Origin: Yponomeuta sedellus | Lineage: Eukaryota; Arthropoda; Insecta; Lepidoptera; Yponomeutidae | Direction of reading: 5' to 3' | Assembly (NCBI GenBank): GCA_934045075.1 | Contig: OW203726.1 | Location: 2,967,535 to 3,031,534 of the forward strand | Length of the DNA stretch: 64,000 nucleotides | Shown: positions 40,867-51,388 of the stretch, in pieces | Layout of the letters: the number at the start of each line of letters is the position of its first letter | Numbering within the stretch: position 1 is the first letter of the stretch | Notes under the pieces: generated by a model | Seen by the model: only the letters and a program-made list of their open reading frames with translations | What the model was told of the DNA's origin: nothing | The model's database searches: none | Translations under genes and position numbers: made by a program

Positions 40867-41492
40867 GGTATATCAGTTAAGTTCAAAACATTATTATTTG
40901 TAAGGAAAGGCATTAATGCCTTTAAAACTAAAGACTCTTGCCACAATAAAATAAAAATATTGTAAATGTAAATTCTGTTAAGGAGTAATGTTGTATATTG
41001 TTACATAAAATTTCCGCTTCTTCCACTTTGGTAACCATTATTTTGTAACCAGTTACCAAAGAAGAATTTTTTTTCGCTGTTTTGTAACCAGTTATAAAAC
41101 AAGAAGTATTTTTCCACTTTTGTAACTTTTTGTTAGTTACGAATGTGGATGAGTAGCCGGGATCTAAAGTGCATCCTCCTTTAGCCTGGCCTGGCCAGCC
41201 CATCAATTTCATATGAAATCATAACCACATACATTAATGTAAAACGCTACAAATAGAAGTATTTAATCACAATACTATTAATAACAATGCATATTGTTCC
41301 TGATCTCGGCTACTCATCCACATTCGTAACTAACAAAGTGTTACAAAAGTGGAAAAATACTTCTTATTTTATAACTGGTTACAAAACAGCGAAAATAAAT
41401 TCTGCTTTGGTAACTGGTTACAAAATCATGGTTACCAAAGTGGAAGAAGCGGAAATTTCATGTAACAATATACAATATTACTGCAGACTTTT

Positions 41493-41638
41493 AGAATAGA
41501 ATAGAAAAACATTTATTCAAATACCACAACACACATAAAAACTTAAAAATAATAACATGGCCAGTAATAAAACACACTTCAGGTAAGAAATACCAATAAT
41601 TACAGTAATTTTATAAAATAAATGCAATAAATAATTTA
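41493..41638 (-). mobile_element. LINE 3' end inside the PLE arm
   Basis: GAATAGAATAGAAAAACATT and TATTCAAATACCACAACAC look like the reverse of a polyadenylation-signal-bearing LINE tail. It separates GCAGACTTTTA from GTCCGGATTTAC, which are contiguous in the other pLTR copies. Confidence 0.55.
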
Positions 41639-41740
41639 GTCCGGATTTACTTACGGGTGTTATTATATCGGAAAAGTCCGACCAGATTTCGCTCCGATTC
41701 GCAGAGCTTAATCATGGTGAGCAGAGACGGAGCTCTGCCG

Positions 41741-41980
41741 CTTCAATAAGGCACAAGTTTGTCCAAAGACAAGTTTTATGTGCCACGAAAAATGCGCGAG
41801 GCTATTGAAATAAGTCGCCACCCGAATTTCAATAGAGACAGTGGATGGGCTCTTCCGCCGGCCTGGAAACCGGTTCTACGAAAGTGCAGTGATAGTGAAT
41901 ATCGAAATCGACACTGCAAGAACGAAGATGTCGTGAGCTGTGTCTGTGCCATCATGCCTAGTGGCATTGACGACGGGAAA
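41741..41980 (+). pseudogene. PLE C-terminal (post GIY-YIG) remnant
   Basis: Encodes SKDKFYVPRKMREAIEISRH, PNFNRDSGWALPPAWKP and VLRKCSD. In Penelope-like elements the region after the GIY-YIG endonuclease ends with a pattern like 'Y-x-P-R ... R-E-A-I-E-I ... F-N-R-x-x-G ... L-P-x-x-W-x-P-(V/L)-L', which fits. The frame runs on into the pLTR (to 42124), so its apparent C-terminus is not a separate domain. Confidence 0.7.
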
Positions 41981-42607
41981 GCAGTAGGCGCTGCGGCGCA
42001 AGCCAGCGGGAATCCCCCGCAGCCAGTGTCGGCACCCGCCCCACCTATCTCGGCGCGGGCGCTTGCCCGTAGTGTGAGACAAGCAACCGACGACGCGAGC
42101 TCCGTCTCTGCTCACCATGATTAAGCTCTACGAATCGGAGCGAAACCTGGTCGGACTTTTCCGATATAACAACACCCGTAAGTAAATCCGGACTAAAAGT
42201 CTACAATGTGTTGTGCTTACGAAAGTTTTAATACAATATTACTCCTTAACAGAATTTACATTTACAATATTTTTATTTTATTGTGGCAAGAGTATTTAGT
42301 TTTAAAGGCATTAAATCTAGACATTAAAGGCATTAAAAAAATAGAGGCCATGCGGTCTCAAATAAGGCCAAAAAGATTTAGAGAAGAGATTTTATTTCAT
42401 CAGAACAAAGAGAGCCAAAACAATTAGTGAAAATTACATTTTTATCTCAACTCGTGGTAAATACGAACCCTTCTGCTGACCATCTGTCCCAAGATGCTAA
42501 CGAGAACAGATTTTAATTATGAAAAAAAGACTCAGAAGAAAGATAAGACAATTTGTTTGCAGACCTTTTTTCAGCTTTTTCTTTTATCTCCGAGGGATTA
42601 TCCCAGA

Positions 42608-42920
42608 AGCGCTCGTAGCCTAGTCAAACTGAGTAATTGGTGTCAATCACTTGCGTTAAGCAACAACAGGCGCGGTCAGGTGCGGGATGGGTGACCGTCC
42701 CGTGACTACCGCTAGTGGCATTTTTCCCGATGTAATGGCAGTCGTTAAGCCATGTCAGAGGCCTTATGGGCGGCTTGATAACTCTGACTGTAAGACCCGC
42801 CACTGTCTTACAAACCTCCACCAACCCGGACTTGGCCCCCGTGGTGGAGTATGGCCTAACCTTCCTGCGATGCAGGAAGAGACCCGTGCCCCAGCCGTGG
42901 GGACATACAAGGGTTGGTAT
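42608..42920 (+). mobile_element. SINE-A with internal deletion
   Basis: Complete 5S-like head (GCGCGGTCAGGTGCGGGATG, GGGTGACCGTCCCGTGAC). CATTTTTCCCGATGTAATGG shows a deletion of about 60 bp between head and body. A short duplication TATCCCA flanks it. Confidence 0.9.
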
Positions 42921-42959
42921 CAAATATCCCAATACTTCATTTAATATTATTTTTATTTT

Positions 42960-43076
42960 ATTGCAATAAGAAAACTGATGTGGACGGCTCAAGACTGTGA
43001 AGTTTGGAAAAACATGACAGAGGCCTATGTCCGCAGTGGGCGTCAATTGGCTGATGAAGATGATGATGATGAAGGA
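42960..43076 (+). mobile_element. LINE-RTE 3' end
   Basis: GATGTGGACGGCTCAAGACT, GAGGCCTATGTCCGCAGTGG, GGCTGATGAAGATGATGATG tail. Confidence 0.65.
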
Positions 43077-43079
43077 AAT

Positions 43080-44460
43080 TGAGCAATTTTGGAATCATCA
43101 TTGGTTTATTTGCAACAAATTTTGTAAATACAGGTAATATAAGTTATATTGAGAATTTTAAGTTATCATAAAACCACCGGATCTCCGAGAGAATGTTTGA
43201 CCAGACACTGCGCAAACCTTGGAGCCACGTGAATTGTTGTTTAATGATTGTTTTACCAGTCGGTCGGGAATAATAGGTACAAAGCGTATTTCCCCACCTG
43301 AAAAGCGAATCCATCGCACATACGAATAAGCCCTACAGCATACATTTAATGTCTTACAAGGCAATTTATCCCGAACCTCCCATGTACCGCACAGTTACAC
43401 AATGCAAATTTCCAGCCAGGAAAATTTCAATTTCCCCACCCCATTTGGCGTATCATCAGACCAAAATACATCTTTCACGCGCGCAGTCTGAGAATTTATG
43501 CTAATAACTATGCCATGTAGCAGCTAAGGGATTCATTCCGTCGGATTTATGACTCTCCGGGCGCGGTCGAGATTAAAACTTCCCGGGTTCCCTGTCTCCG
43601 GAGGTGACTGCGACATGGTTGGAGAATTGCATTTTGATTCGAGTCGAAAAGTTTGGGCTTGCCAAGTGGCGGTGGTATTTCGGTTAGGTGCAGTGATTAG
43701 AATAGGTAATATAGCTAAGTTTTGAACATTTTTGGAATGTATGGAAACATATTGAATTTCTCGCGCTGCTGGTACAGTTTTCATCACAAGGCCAGATCAT
43801 CCATTAGGCAGTGTAGACAACTGCCTAACGGTCCAACGAACAGAGATGTTCTTATCAGAGAAAATGCATCGAGTTTGAATTAAAGTTAAAATTTAATTCA
43901 CAAATTGTAAATTCTTATTGTAAATACATAGGGCGTGGGGCGAGGGCACTCGAAAGATGCGTTCTTCTTTTATATAAAATGTCTTTTATATAAACTGAAG
44001 GGACGAGCCCACACAGAAGAGACTCCGTCCCCCCATATCCTTTCTACGTGACCCAGACCTAAGAATCCTGAGCGCGAGTGATAAAAACACATTTTCAACT
44101 GAGCTCGAACAGCTAATTCTTCCCGCAATTAAGTTCAAGAAGTTGCTCACTTAGCATCGCGGTAAGTTATCTAACTGAACCTCGCTGTCGCTGAACTTAT
44201 TAACGACTTTGCGCCTCAAGTTTCATTGCTGCTCGAACCTTGGCGCGGTCAAAGGGCGGAGTTGGGAACTAGCTGCACCTAGTGGGAAGATAAGATCGCG
44301 AATCGATCTTGAAAATATTATTATGAAATTTAATCTACATACACCAGTCAACTTAGCATGTTGTAGCATTTGTTTTTTTCCGGCGTATTAGAAAGTACAT
44401 TTAAATCTAACGGGTAATAAACGGGTTTTACCGCGATTATTTATTAGCTAAAACGTAATT
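43080..44460. other. Low-repeat stretch, no gene recognised
   Basis: Mixed composition with GC-richer patches (43540-43660, 44000-44290). I found neither an exon with recognisable protein nor a dispersed repeat. Most likely unique intergenic or intronic host DNA. Confidence 0.45.
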
Positions 44461-44466
44461 GCATCC

Positions 44467-44750
44467 TACATTGGCCTAACGAAGCGGTCCATCGCGGAAA
44501 GGATCAAAAAGCACATTGCTGCAGTCAAAAATATATTAAGTTAGTAGAGCATTTATTGGAAGCCGGAACGAACCACTGGAACAAGCTACATCGACCGAAA
44601 GTTCTCTCAACCGATCGACAGTATTATCGAAAAATCGTTCAGGAAGCAATTGAACTTAATAAAATACATGAATTTCAACAAAGAATTTTAACGAAGAGGA
44701 TGGTTTCAAGCTTTCAAGTACCTACGTGGAATCCAGTGCTAAGTGAATAC
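44467..44750 (+). pseudogene. PLE GIY-YIG endonuclease remnant
   Basis: Encodes YIGLTKRSIAERIKKHIAAV (the second, YIG half of the GIY-YIG motif followed by the usual T-K-R-S and R-I-K-x-H), a stop, then LLEAGTNHWNKLHRPKVLS, DRQYYRKIVQEAIELNKIHE and SSFQVPTWNPVLSEY. In PLEs this nuclease sits C-terminal to the reverse transcriptase and nicks the target. The upstream RT is absent. Different lineage from the remnant at 41741 (no obvious nucleotide identity). Confidence 0.75.
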
Positions 44751-44845
44751 AAATCATGCGCCTTATCACCGAACCTGTCCGTGGACGTCGGTACGAAGTT
44801 GCAGACGAGCACATTCATTTTTGTGCAAAATGTATACAGGAATGT

Positions 44846-44945
44846 TTGTGAAGTCGCTGTTTCTGGTTCCCATGACACAGGGTATCCTAGTGTGGGGCCA
44901 AAAGCAATGTAAGTGCCTGTATGTAAAATATTATGTTATATTATG
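44846..44945 (+). mobile_element. SINE-C 3' part
   Basis: GTTTGTGAAGTCGCTGTTTC, CATGACACAGGGTATCCTAG, then TATTATGTTATATTATG tail. Confidence 0.85.
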
Positions 44946-45114
44946 TCTACTTAGAGCAAAGTGGACATCAGATCCACGTTTACATTTTTGTTGCAAAGTC
45001 GGCCGTAATGTAACTGAATAGCGTGCATGCGTAAAGATGGATTAGCTGCTGACTGTACATGCAGGCTTAGGAATACAGACAGAAAAAAAATATTATTATT
45101 AATTGCACACATAA

Positions 45115-45245
45115 CATAACCTCACATCTGTATCCCAGAGGGGTAGGCAGAGACCAAGCACTGCCATTTGTCACGATCCTGACAGATCACCTTCGCTTCA
45201 TCAACGTTCATTAGTCGTTGCAAGCACGCACACCGGCTCCGGGTG
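45115..45245 (-). mobile_element. LINE-F 3' fragment
   Basis: CATAACCTCACATCTGTATC, CACGATCCTGACAGATCACC and TTCGCTTCATCAACGTTCAT are the reverse of the LINE-F tail. Confidence 0.8.
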
Positions 45246-45254
45246 ATTGCACTA

Positions 45255-45345
45255 ATAAAATTAATTCTTTATTGTACAAAACACATAGTATAGTATTTGG
45301 TACAAAGGCGTACTTAATGCTAAGTTCATTTTCCTTCAGTCGACC
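45255..45345 (-). mobile_element. LINE-N 3' end
   Basis: TTAATTCTTTATTGTACAAA and TTGGTACAAAGGCGTACTTA. Confidence 0.5.
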
Positions 45346-45384
45346 ATTGGTTTGTGGCTAATGGCTGGGTATATAGTGCAAGAT

Positions 45385-45575
45385 ACGCTCAATATACCAT
45401 GCAAGAGATCCCGAGTTCGAATCCCGGCTGGAAATTTAAAAAAACCCTAGGGCTTGGATGTTTACATAATATGTGTGATGTCGTTGTTTCTGGTTCCCGC
45501 GATATAGGGTATCCTAGTGTGGGGCCAGAAGCAATTTATGTGCCTGTATGTAAATGTTTTGTTATGTTATTATCT
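45385..45575 (+). mobile_element. SINE-C, diverged head
   Basis: ATACCATGCAAGAGATCCCG, AGTTCGAATCCCGGCTGG (B box), GATGTCGTTGTTTCTGG and GGGCCAGAAGCAATTTATG. Confidence 0.85.
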
Positions 45576-46067
45576 CATTTTCTTTGCTTAATTGGCTCTA
45601 AGCTCAATAAGACGTCTCTTAACTCCTTCCAAGAGATCCAACGCAATGCTTGTCACGTATTGTCCTATCACGGTTAGGTTAGCACATTTCTATGTACTGC
45701 ACAGAACCTTTATTTACTGGCCTTTGGATTCTACCTAAGCCCTGGAATTCAGAGCTCTCCAAAAACTTCATAAAATTACCGACCTTTGCCGTATTGCTTG
45801 AGCTCCAATCGAATGTTCTATGTACAGAAAAAAGGTTCAATGGAATCTGGTTTTTATCGCTATAGTGAGTGCAAGAGTCTGGTACTGAATAGGAATCAGC
45901 GCATTGATTGTTACAACCAACACTGCTGAAAATTGTGGTTAGCTGGACGCGAATAACATTCTCGTATTTCTCTTCAAAAAACTTATCTCACAGCGATATC
46001 TCTAGCAGAGCCTGTTTCGCTTATAGGAGAAGCATTAATAGTTTTACACCTTTAAGTCATTATGTGC

Positions 46068-46118
46068 AGTAAAAAGAAGGTCTATGCCCAGCTGTGAGTT
46101 GATGTGGGCTGATTATAG
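46068..46118 (+). mobile_element. LINE-RTE 3' tip
   Basis: AAAAGAAGGTCTATGCCCAG, TTGATGTGGGCTGATTATAG; matches the end of 39705-39885. Confidence 0.65.
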
Positions 46119-46198
46119 ATATAGATTATAGAAGTGATTATGTTATAATTACTTAAAGATCTCTACAAAATGGTTTGGTTACTCTGTAAGGCATGATT

Positions 46199-46570
46199 TC
46201 AACCCTTTGTATATCCCCGCTGCTGGGGCACGGGCGTCTTTCTGTATCGCAAGAAGGTTAAGCCATACTGCACCATGGGGACCAAGTCCAGGTTGGTGGA
46301 GGATTGTAAGGCAGTGGCGGGCCTTACTGGCAGAAGTTATCAAGCCGCCCATAAGGCCTAACATGGCTTAACGACTGCCATTACATGACAGCCGGCACCA
46401 ACGGCTTAACGTACCTCGCGAAAGCGAAACTCTACGAAAACGTTCGGAAAAATGCCACGGGCGGTAGTCACGGGACGGTCACCCATCTTGTACCGCCTGT
46501 TGTTGCTTAACTCAAGTAGTTGATTGATTGATACTTATCACTTGGTTCCACTAGGCCACTAGCGCTCCAG
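46199..46570 (-). mobile_element. SINE-A, full length
   Basis: TCAACCCTTTGTATATCCCC to CACTAGCGCTCC with the whole 5S-like head (reverse GGCGGTACAAGATGGGTGAC). Confidence 0.9.
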
Positions 46571-46879
46571 CAATGTACTCGTATATCATACATTATGTCC
46601 TTGAGTCTATGGGCCCACAAAAGACTTTAGGCAAACATTTTTTGACCAAATAGGGAACGTAGAGATTGAGGCAATGGCTACAACTAGTTTTAACTGGCTT
46701 AAACTAGAAGTAGCCGCGTTTCGGGCTTTGTATATAACTAATAGAGCAGCTGATATTTAAATAGCCAAGATTGCCTCTAGTTCAGTTTACTATTTTATTA
46801 ACAACTCAAACCCATCCTTCGTTTGTAAATTTTGCTGTATTTAAGTTATCTAGGGACATTTTTAGCCTATATAGGTAAA

Positions 46880-48120
46880 AACACTTCTTTTAAAATTAAA
46901 GCACTATGGTATAAACGGGAATAGCCTAAAACTTATGACATCATATTTAGAAGGAAGAATTCAAAGAGCTGATATAAATAGAACTAAATCTTCAGGGTCA
47001 GAGGTCAGGATAGGAGTACCACAGGATCGATTTTGGGGCCGTTCCTCTTCCTCGTATATGTAAATGATTTGCCGTTCATGGTTCAAAAAATGTCAGAGAT
47101 AGTATTATTTGCAGATGATACGTCACTTATTTTCAAAATTAAGAGACAAGAAGATGACCATGACAACACTTATGATGCTCTCTCTCAGGTACTAAACTGG
47201 TTTACTTCTTATAACTTATTGTTAAATTCAAAAAAGACGAAATGTATAAAGTTCACTCTACCAAATGTCAAAGTAGTTGACAGCAAAGTTATATTGGGAA
47301 AGGACAAACTCGACCTTGTCGAAGAGACTGTATTTCTAAGTATCACAATTGATGCAAAGCTTCAGTGGGTCCTCATATAGATAAATTGGCAAATAGCCTT
47401 AGCTCTGCAGCATATGCTGTTAAGAGAATTAGGGAACTAACTGACGTCGCAACTGCCAGGCTTGTTTATTTTAGTTATTTCCATAGTATCATGTCCTACG
47501 GCATACTATTGTGGGGACGGGCAGCGGACATTGAGACTATCTTCGTCTTGCAGAAAAGAGCGATCAGATTCATCTATAAGCTAGGCAGTAGTGATTCGTT
47601 AAGAGAATTATTTAAAGAAACAAACATCCTGACAGTTGCCAGCCAGTATATCTATGAAAACATTATGTATGTCAGAAAAAATATTAGCAACTTTAAAACT
47701 GCAGGTAGCCAACACAATGTAAATACTAGAAATAAACATAAACTTATCATCCCAAGATTTAGGCTGGCAAAGGTTAATACGTCCTTCATGGGGCATTGTA
47801 TACGCTTCTACAATAAATCCCTGAAGATACATTAAGTTTGACTGAAGCGCGGTTCAAAAAATGTGTAAAGTACACTTTGTGCCAAAAGAGCTACTATAAT
47901 ATTAAAGATTATTTCGATAACAATGATGTCTGGAATTCAAGCATGTAAAATTCACGAGTTTTGTAGAATCTGTGTAAATTATGTTACTTAAGGAATTTGA
48001 AAAGACTAACTTTGGAGTTTTTTTGTCCATTTTTTCTCCAAAATGATCCAGATTTTGAAATGGACACCTAGTTTGACTTGTAACGTTCATTAAACCGCAG
48101 TATCTGCGCTACTTTGAAAA
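46880..48120 (+). pseudogene. LINE-J: reverse transcriptase C-half and 3' UTR
   Basis: Longest LINE remnant here. Reading through frameshifts: YLEGRIQRADINRTKSSG, RIGVPQ then ILGPFLFLVYVNDLPF (RT block with the P-Q-G-S-x-L-G-P pattern, one base lost near 47025), then IVLFADDTSLIFKI with the catalytic FADD, LNWFTSYNLLLNSKKTKCIK, a second frameshift near 47370, RLVYFSYFHSIMSYGILLWG and ending in LIIPRFRLAKVNTSFMGHC ... FYNKSLKIH and a stop. Non-LTR type (Jockey/CR1-like) by the L-N-x-x-K-T-K and G-x-x-x-W-G motifs. The endonuclease is absent. A copy of its 3' end is at 35720. Confidence 0.9.
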
Positions 48121-48124
48121 AAAC

Positions 48125-48315
48125 CTTTTCATTTTCATTTCATTTCAATGTCCCACTGCAGGACAAATGCCTTCTTCCAGAGAAAGAGTATGGGTAAAAT
48201 TACCACGCGTGCCTACCGCGCACTGGCAATTTTAAGCGCTGACGTATTTGAATACCCCAGAATCTCACGTTTCCTAACGATGCTTTCTTTTACATTTTTT
48301 ATTTATTTATTTTTC
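48125..48315 (+). mobile_element. LINE-P 3' fragment
   Basis: CAATGTCCCACTGCAGGACA, AATGCCTTCTTCCAGAG and TTTGAATACCCCAGAATCTC. Confidence 0.6.
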
Positions 48316-48390
48316 CATATAATACCTTTCATTACAGGGTTAATCTAATGCGAATGGTATGCTACATCAAAATATTTAACTTGTCTCTTA

Positions 48391-48466
48391 TCTAAAAACC
48401 TATTTAGAGGCTAAAAATTTCACCCATGCCGGGATTCGAACCCGCAACCTCTGGCTATCCGTGTTT
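48391..48466 (-). mobile_element. tRB half-tRNA copy
   Basis: TAAAAACCTATTTAGAGGC to CCTCTGGCTATCCGTG: the 5' end lies in the anticodon loop. CTCTTATCT / TTCTTATCT on the two sides may be the target duplication. Confidence 0.85.
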
Positions 48467-48494
48467 CTTATCTCTAATAACATCAATATAAGGG

Positions 48495-48929
48495 CTATTT
48501 ACATAAATTCTCCCTAAAACATATAACAAACAGTGCTATTTTCTTGAATTTACTCAGAGCAACATGGAATAAGTCGGCCTGTTCCGATATAATGTTTAAA
48601 ATGCGGCAAGCGCGTGTCAGCGGCGCGTGAGCCAGCAGGTTGGTGCGCGCGCGCGGCACGTGCAGCAGTGGTGGCCGGCGGCGGTGCCCCACGTACCCGT
48701 CTGGTACACAGAGATTTAAGGCCCCCATTACCACCGGATTGCTAATCCTGCCCTCGAGCACTTTATGCACATAGGAAACCAACGCGAGATCCCTCCTCAC
48801 TCTAAGCTCGTTGTACCCTACCATTCCCAGGATAAAAAGTGTAGGGTACATCAAGGGATAAAACGGATAAACTCCATATAACCTTAAGTACAAATATCTT
48901 ATGAATTTGTTTTGAATGCGTTCCATCAT
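48495..48929 (-). pseudogene. LINE C-terminal remnant (Jockey/CR1-like), 144 open codons
   Basis: Encodes MMERIQNKFIRYLYLRLYGV, YPLMYPTLFILGMVGYNELR, RDLALVSYVHKVLEGRISNP and PRARTNLLAHAPLTRACRIL. Conserved order of the C-terminal region of insect non-LTR reverse transcriptases (E-x-x-Q-x-x-F-x-R-Y, L-x-x-R-R, R-A-R-T-N). No stop inside but the catalytic core is missing. The start lies in a palindrome at the 5' junction. Confidence 0.8.
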
Positions 48930-48961
48930 GAGACAATATTTTGTCTCATGATGGAACGCTG
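48918..48961. repeat. Perfect palindrome at LINE 5' junction
   Basis: GCGTTCCATCATGAGACAA-TATT-TTGTCTCATGATGGAACGC. It joins the LINE remnant on the left to the RTE remnant on the right. Confidence 0.95.
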
Positions 48962-49300
48962 CGTTTTTAGCAGATCGTCATCCCACCTGGTCGTAGGGCG
49001 TCCTACACTACGTTTGCCGAGTCGCGGTCTCCACTCAGGAACACGCTTACTCCAACGATTGTCGGTTCTTCGCGAGATATGGCCAGTCCACTGCCATTTC
49101 AGCCTGCTGATTCTCTGAGCTGTGTCGATAACTTTGGTGCTCTGTCGGATGCATTCGTTACGAATCCTATCCTTCAAAGAAACTCCGAGCTATTCGACTT
49201 CGAACTGGTGGACCAGCCCTTTCGTGAGTGTTTATGTCTCGGCTCCGTAGGTCATCACAGGTAGGACGCACTGATAGGCTTTTAGCTCATTAATAATAAT
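48962..49300 (-). pseudogene. LINE-RTE C-terminal remnant
   Basis: Reverse strand: QCVLPVMTYGAET, stop, then LKDRIRNECIRQSTKVIDTA, RLKWQWTGHISRRTDNRWSK and RPRLGKRSVGRPTTRWDDDL. Best preserved RTE-type tail in the window (Y-G-A-E-T, K-W-Q-W-x-G-H-I, G-R-P-x-T-R-W). Confidence 0.85.
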
Positions 49301-49399
49301 AAAAAAAAAACGTTTAAACATAAAAATTTGTTTATTATAAGAAAAGACTTTGACATAAGTATCATTGCACCTCCCATACATAAGGGAATATACTTTCCG

Positions 49400-49545
49400 A
49401 TATGAACCTTTGTTTGTCTCCACTGCTAGGGCACGGGCCTCTTACTGCATCGCAGAAGGGGTAAGGTCATACTCCACCACGGGGGCCAAGTCTGGGTTAG
49501 TGGAGGATTGTACGACAATCGCGAGCCTTACTGTCAAAAGTTATT
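49400..49545 (-). mobile_element. SINE-A 3' part
   Basis: GAACCTTTGTTTGTCTCCAC, CACGGGGGCCAAGTCTGGGT, to TTACTGTCAAAAGTTAT. Confidence 0.85.
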
Positions 49546-49728
49546 GTTGAAATCCTTAGCACATTTAAATTATACCCAGTTGACTTTCCCCATTACGTTT
49601 CAAAGAACATGTAACAAGTAACAAGAACTTTTAATATCAACCAGAACCTCCCTTTAGCCAGTCTATCTCCCTGGAGAGAGTTTGCACTAAAATTACCAGG
49701 GGCCTACTCCCAAACTAGCTCTAATATC

Positions 49729-49884
49729 TTAAAAACCTGTTTAGAGGCTAAAAATTCCACCCATGCCGGGATTCGAACCCGCGACCTCTGGCTATCCGTG
49801 CCAGCGCTCTTCCAACTGAGCTAATGGGCGACTCACCGGCATCAGTGAAATTTCGAACCTCTTTACAATATTCCCTGTATTACG
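49729..49884 (-). mobile_element. tRB, simple 5'-truncated copy with target duplication
   Basis: TAAAAACCTGTTTAGAGGC through the cloverleaf to CCTGTATTACG. Target duplication TAGCTCTAATATC, 13 bp, at 49716-49728 and 49885-49897. No inversion and no tail: the plain retroposed form. Confidence 0.95.
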
Positions 49885-49931
49885 TAGCTCTAATATCCCC
49901 CAAATTGAGCTTAACATACTTAATACCTTAA

Positions 49932-50021
49932 CATAACCTCACGCCTGTATCCCAGGAGTAGGCAGAGACCAGGCACTGCCACTTGCCACGACCCTGAAAC
50001 CTTCGCTTCATCAACGTTCAT
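49932..50021 (-). mobile_element. LINE-F 3' fragment
   Basis: ATAACCTCACGCCTGTATCC, AGGCAGAGACCAGGCACTGC; a deletion removes GATCACC-type sequence. Confidence 0.8.
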
Positions 50022-50085
50022 CAGAGCACTTTATTCTTTACAAAAAAGCGAATTACACAAGAATATTAATCATTTAGATCAATAT

Positions 50086-50310
50086 CAACCCTTTTATGTC
50101 CCCACTGCTGGGGCACTGGTCTGTCATATAGAAAGATAGATACAGATCAAGCCGCCCATAAGGCCTACGACACGGCTTAATGACTGTGATGTAATTACAG
50201 TCAGCACCAACGGCTTAACGTGCCTTGCGAAGCACGGAAGCGCTCGAAAAATGCCACTAGCGTTAGTCATGGGACGGTCACCCATCCTGCACCTGACTGC
50301 GCCCGTAAAG
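50086..50310 (-). mobile_element. SINE-A with internal replacement
   Basis: TATCAACCCTTTTATGTCCC and TCAAGCCGCCCATAAGGCC are separated by GTCATATAGAAAGATAGATA instead of the usual middle. The head is intact to CACCTGACTGCGCCCGT. Confidence 0.85.
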
Positions 50311-50460
50311 AAGGGGAAATTTAAAAGGAAAGTCAATTTTACCACCGTATCTTACTATCATAAAGTCGTTCAGCATCGAGTCTCTTGCCGTTATCTACTT
50401 ATTTTAGACTGTAGTTGTTGAGCGAGACTTGATACCTATACATAGTTGTACAATAAAATG

Positions 50461-50493
50461 TTTTCTATCTATCTATCTATCTATCTATCTACA
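50461..50493. repeat. (CTAT)n microsatellite
   Basis: TCTATCTATCTATCTATC after ACAATAAAATG, the form of a LINE 3' tail. Confidence 0.9.
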
Positions 50494-50532
50494 ATTGTAC
50501 TAACATATTTTAAACTTTCGCGACTTATACAC

Positions 50533-50963
50533 ATAGTTAGAATATTTTCGGGGCCTAATGGCGTAGTAATTTATTGCTATTTTACCTCGACGTTTCGACG
50601 TTAACGATCGCCATTATTATAGCCGAATTGTGCGTGAAGCGCTTGAAATTAAGAAACACAAAAATTTTAGTCGGGAATGTGGTTACAAACTGTCGCAAAC
50701 GTAGGATCCGGTCATCAAGATTTGTTCGAGTGGAAAAAAATCGCATGGCTTATCGTCCGACATTGTCAGTGTAGTGTGTCGCAATCCTAATAGTGCTTTG
50801 TGATGGCTGATTGAGGGTAGTCTGAAGCCTCATCAGCCGAAGATGCGAACGGGTGCCAGCCATCAGTCTTCTCGTGACCACGATGACTGTAACGTCGTCG
50901 AAACGTCGAGGTTAAATAGCAATAAATTACTACGCGATTAAGCCCCGAAAATATTCTAACTAT
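50533..50963. mobile_element. Inverted-arm element, PLE/G-like
   Basis: Arms of about 70 bp: ATAGTTAGAATATTTTCGGG ... TTTACCTCGACGTTTCGACG and CGTCGAAACGTCGAGGTTAA ... TATTCTAACTAT. The interior of about 290 bp is non-coding. ACAATTG occurs at 50493 (37 bp before the left arm) and at 50964, which would give a one-sided tail as in G. Confidence 0.7.
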
Positions 50964-51388
50964 ACAATTGATGTACTAGAATTATGAGGCCTTCTACTCA
51001 TACATTTTATGTCCATAATGGAATGGTTACCAATAGTAGCCTAACGTATCTTTTGTAGTAGCCAGTTAAAACAGAATATTTAAGAAAAGTGCTTATTTTA
51101 TCATTGAATATATTCAATGAGTAGCAGCTCCGGTGAGAACCGGAAATTTCCGCCGAGCACTAGTTAAAAGTGTCTCGCTAGTGGCCCTCTGTGAGTTTGC
51201 AAGATTAATTGCGCCTCAGACACACTGCGAGACGGAGAGGGACGGTCAGAGGTCTATTTCCAGTCCATTTACATAACATAGCTAACAGAAAATGTTGCCA
51301 TTGATTGTATGGAAAAACCACTCCGTTCACCAAACTGCAAAGAGAATTGAATAACGTACCTACATACCTACGTAAGTAACTAATTGTA

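Larger units (their letters stand above)
41482..42229 (+). mobile_element. Penelope-like element, 5'-truncated, inverted pLTR plus tail
   Basis: Target duplication TACAATATTACT flanks it (about 41471-41482 and 42230-42241; one base is ambiguous). Inverted arm GTCCGGATTTACTTACGGG ... GAGCAGAGACGGAGCTC, coding remnant, then the same arm in sense and the one-sided tail CAATGTGTTGTGCTTACG. The left arm is itself broken by a LINE 3' end (41493-41638). Confidence 0.85.
40905..42320. mobile_element. Fold-back element, 185-260 bp arms, split by PLE
   Basis: The left arm 40905-41163 is the reverse complement of 41297-41481 continued at 42230-42318. Each arm carries several copies of GGTAACTGGTTACAAAA-like subrepeats (TTTTGTAACCAGTTACC). 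The spacer is 41164-41296. Two open frames (41287-41499 forward, 40928-41212 reverse) encode the same repeated TGYK peptide because the arms are inverse copies; not convincing genes. Confidence 0.9.

Noticed and set aside
41980..42124. Proline/alanine-rich C-terminus of the PLE-derived frame as a functional domain
   Set aside because: It reads through the pLTR arm; the genuine protein end is unclear and the tail is probably untranslated repeat.
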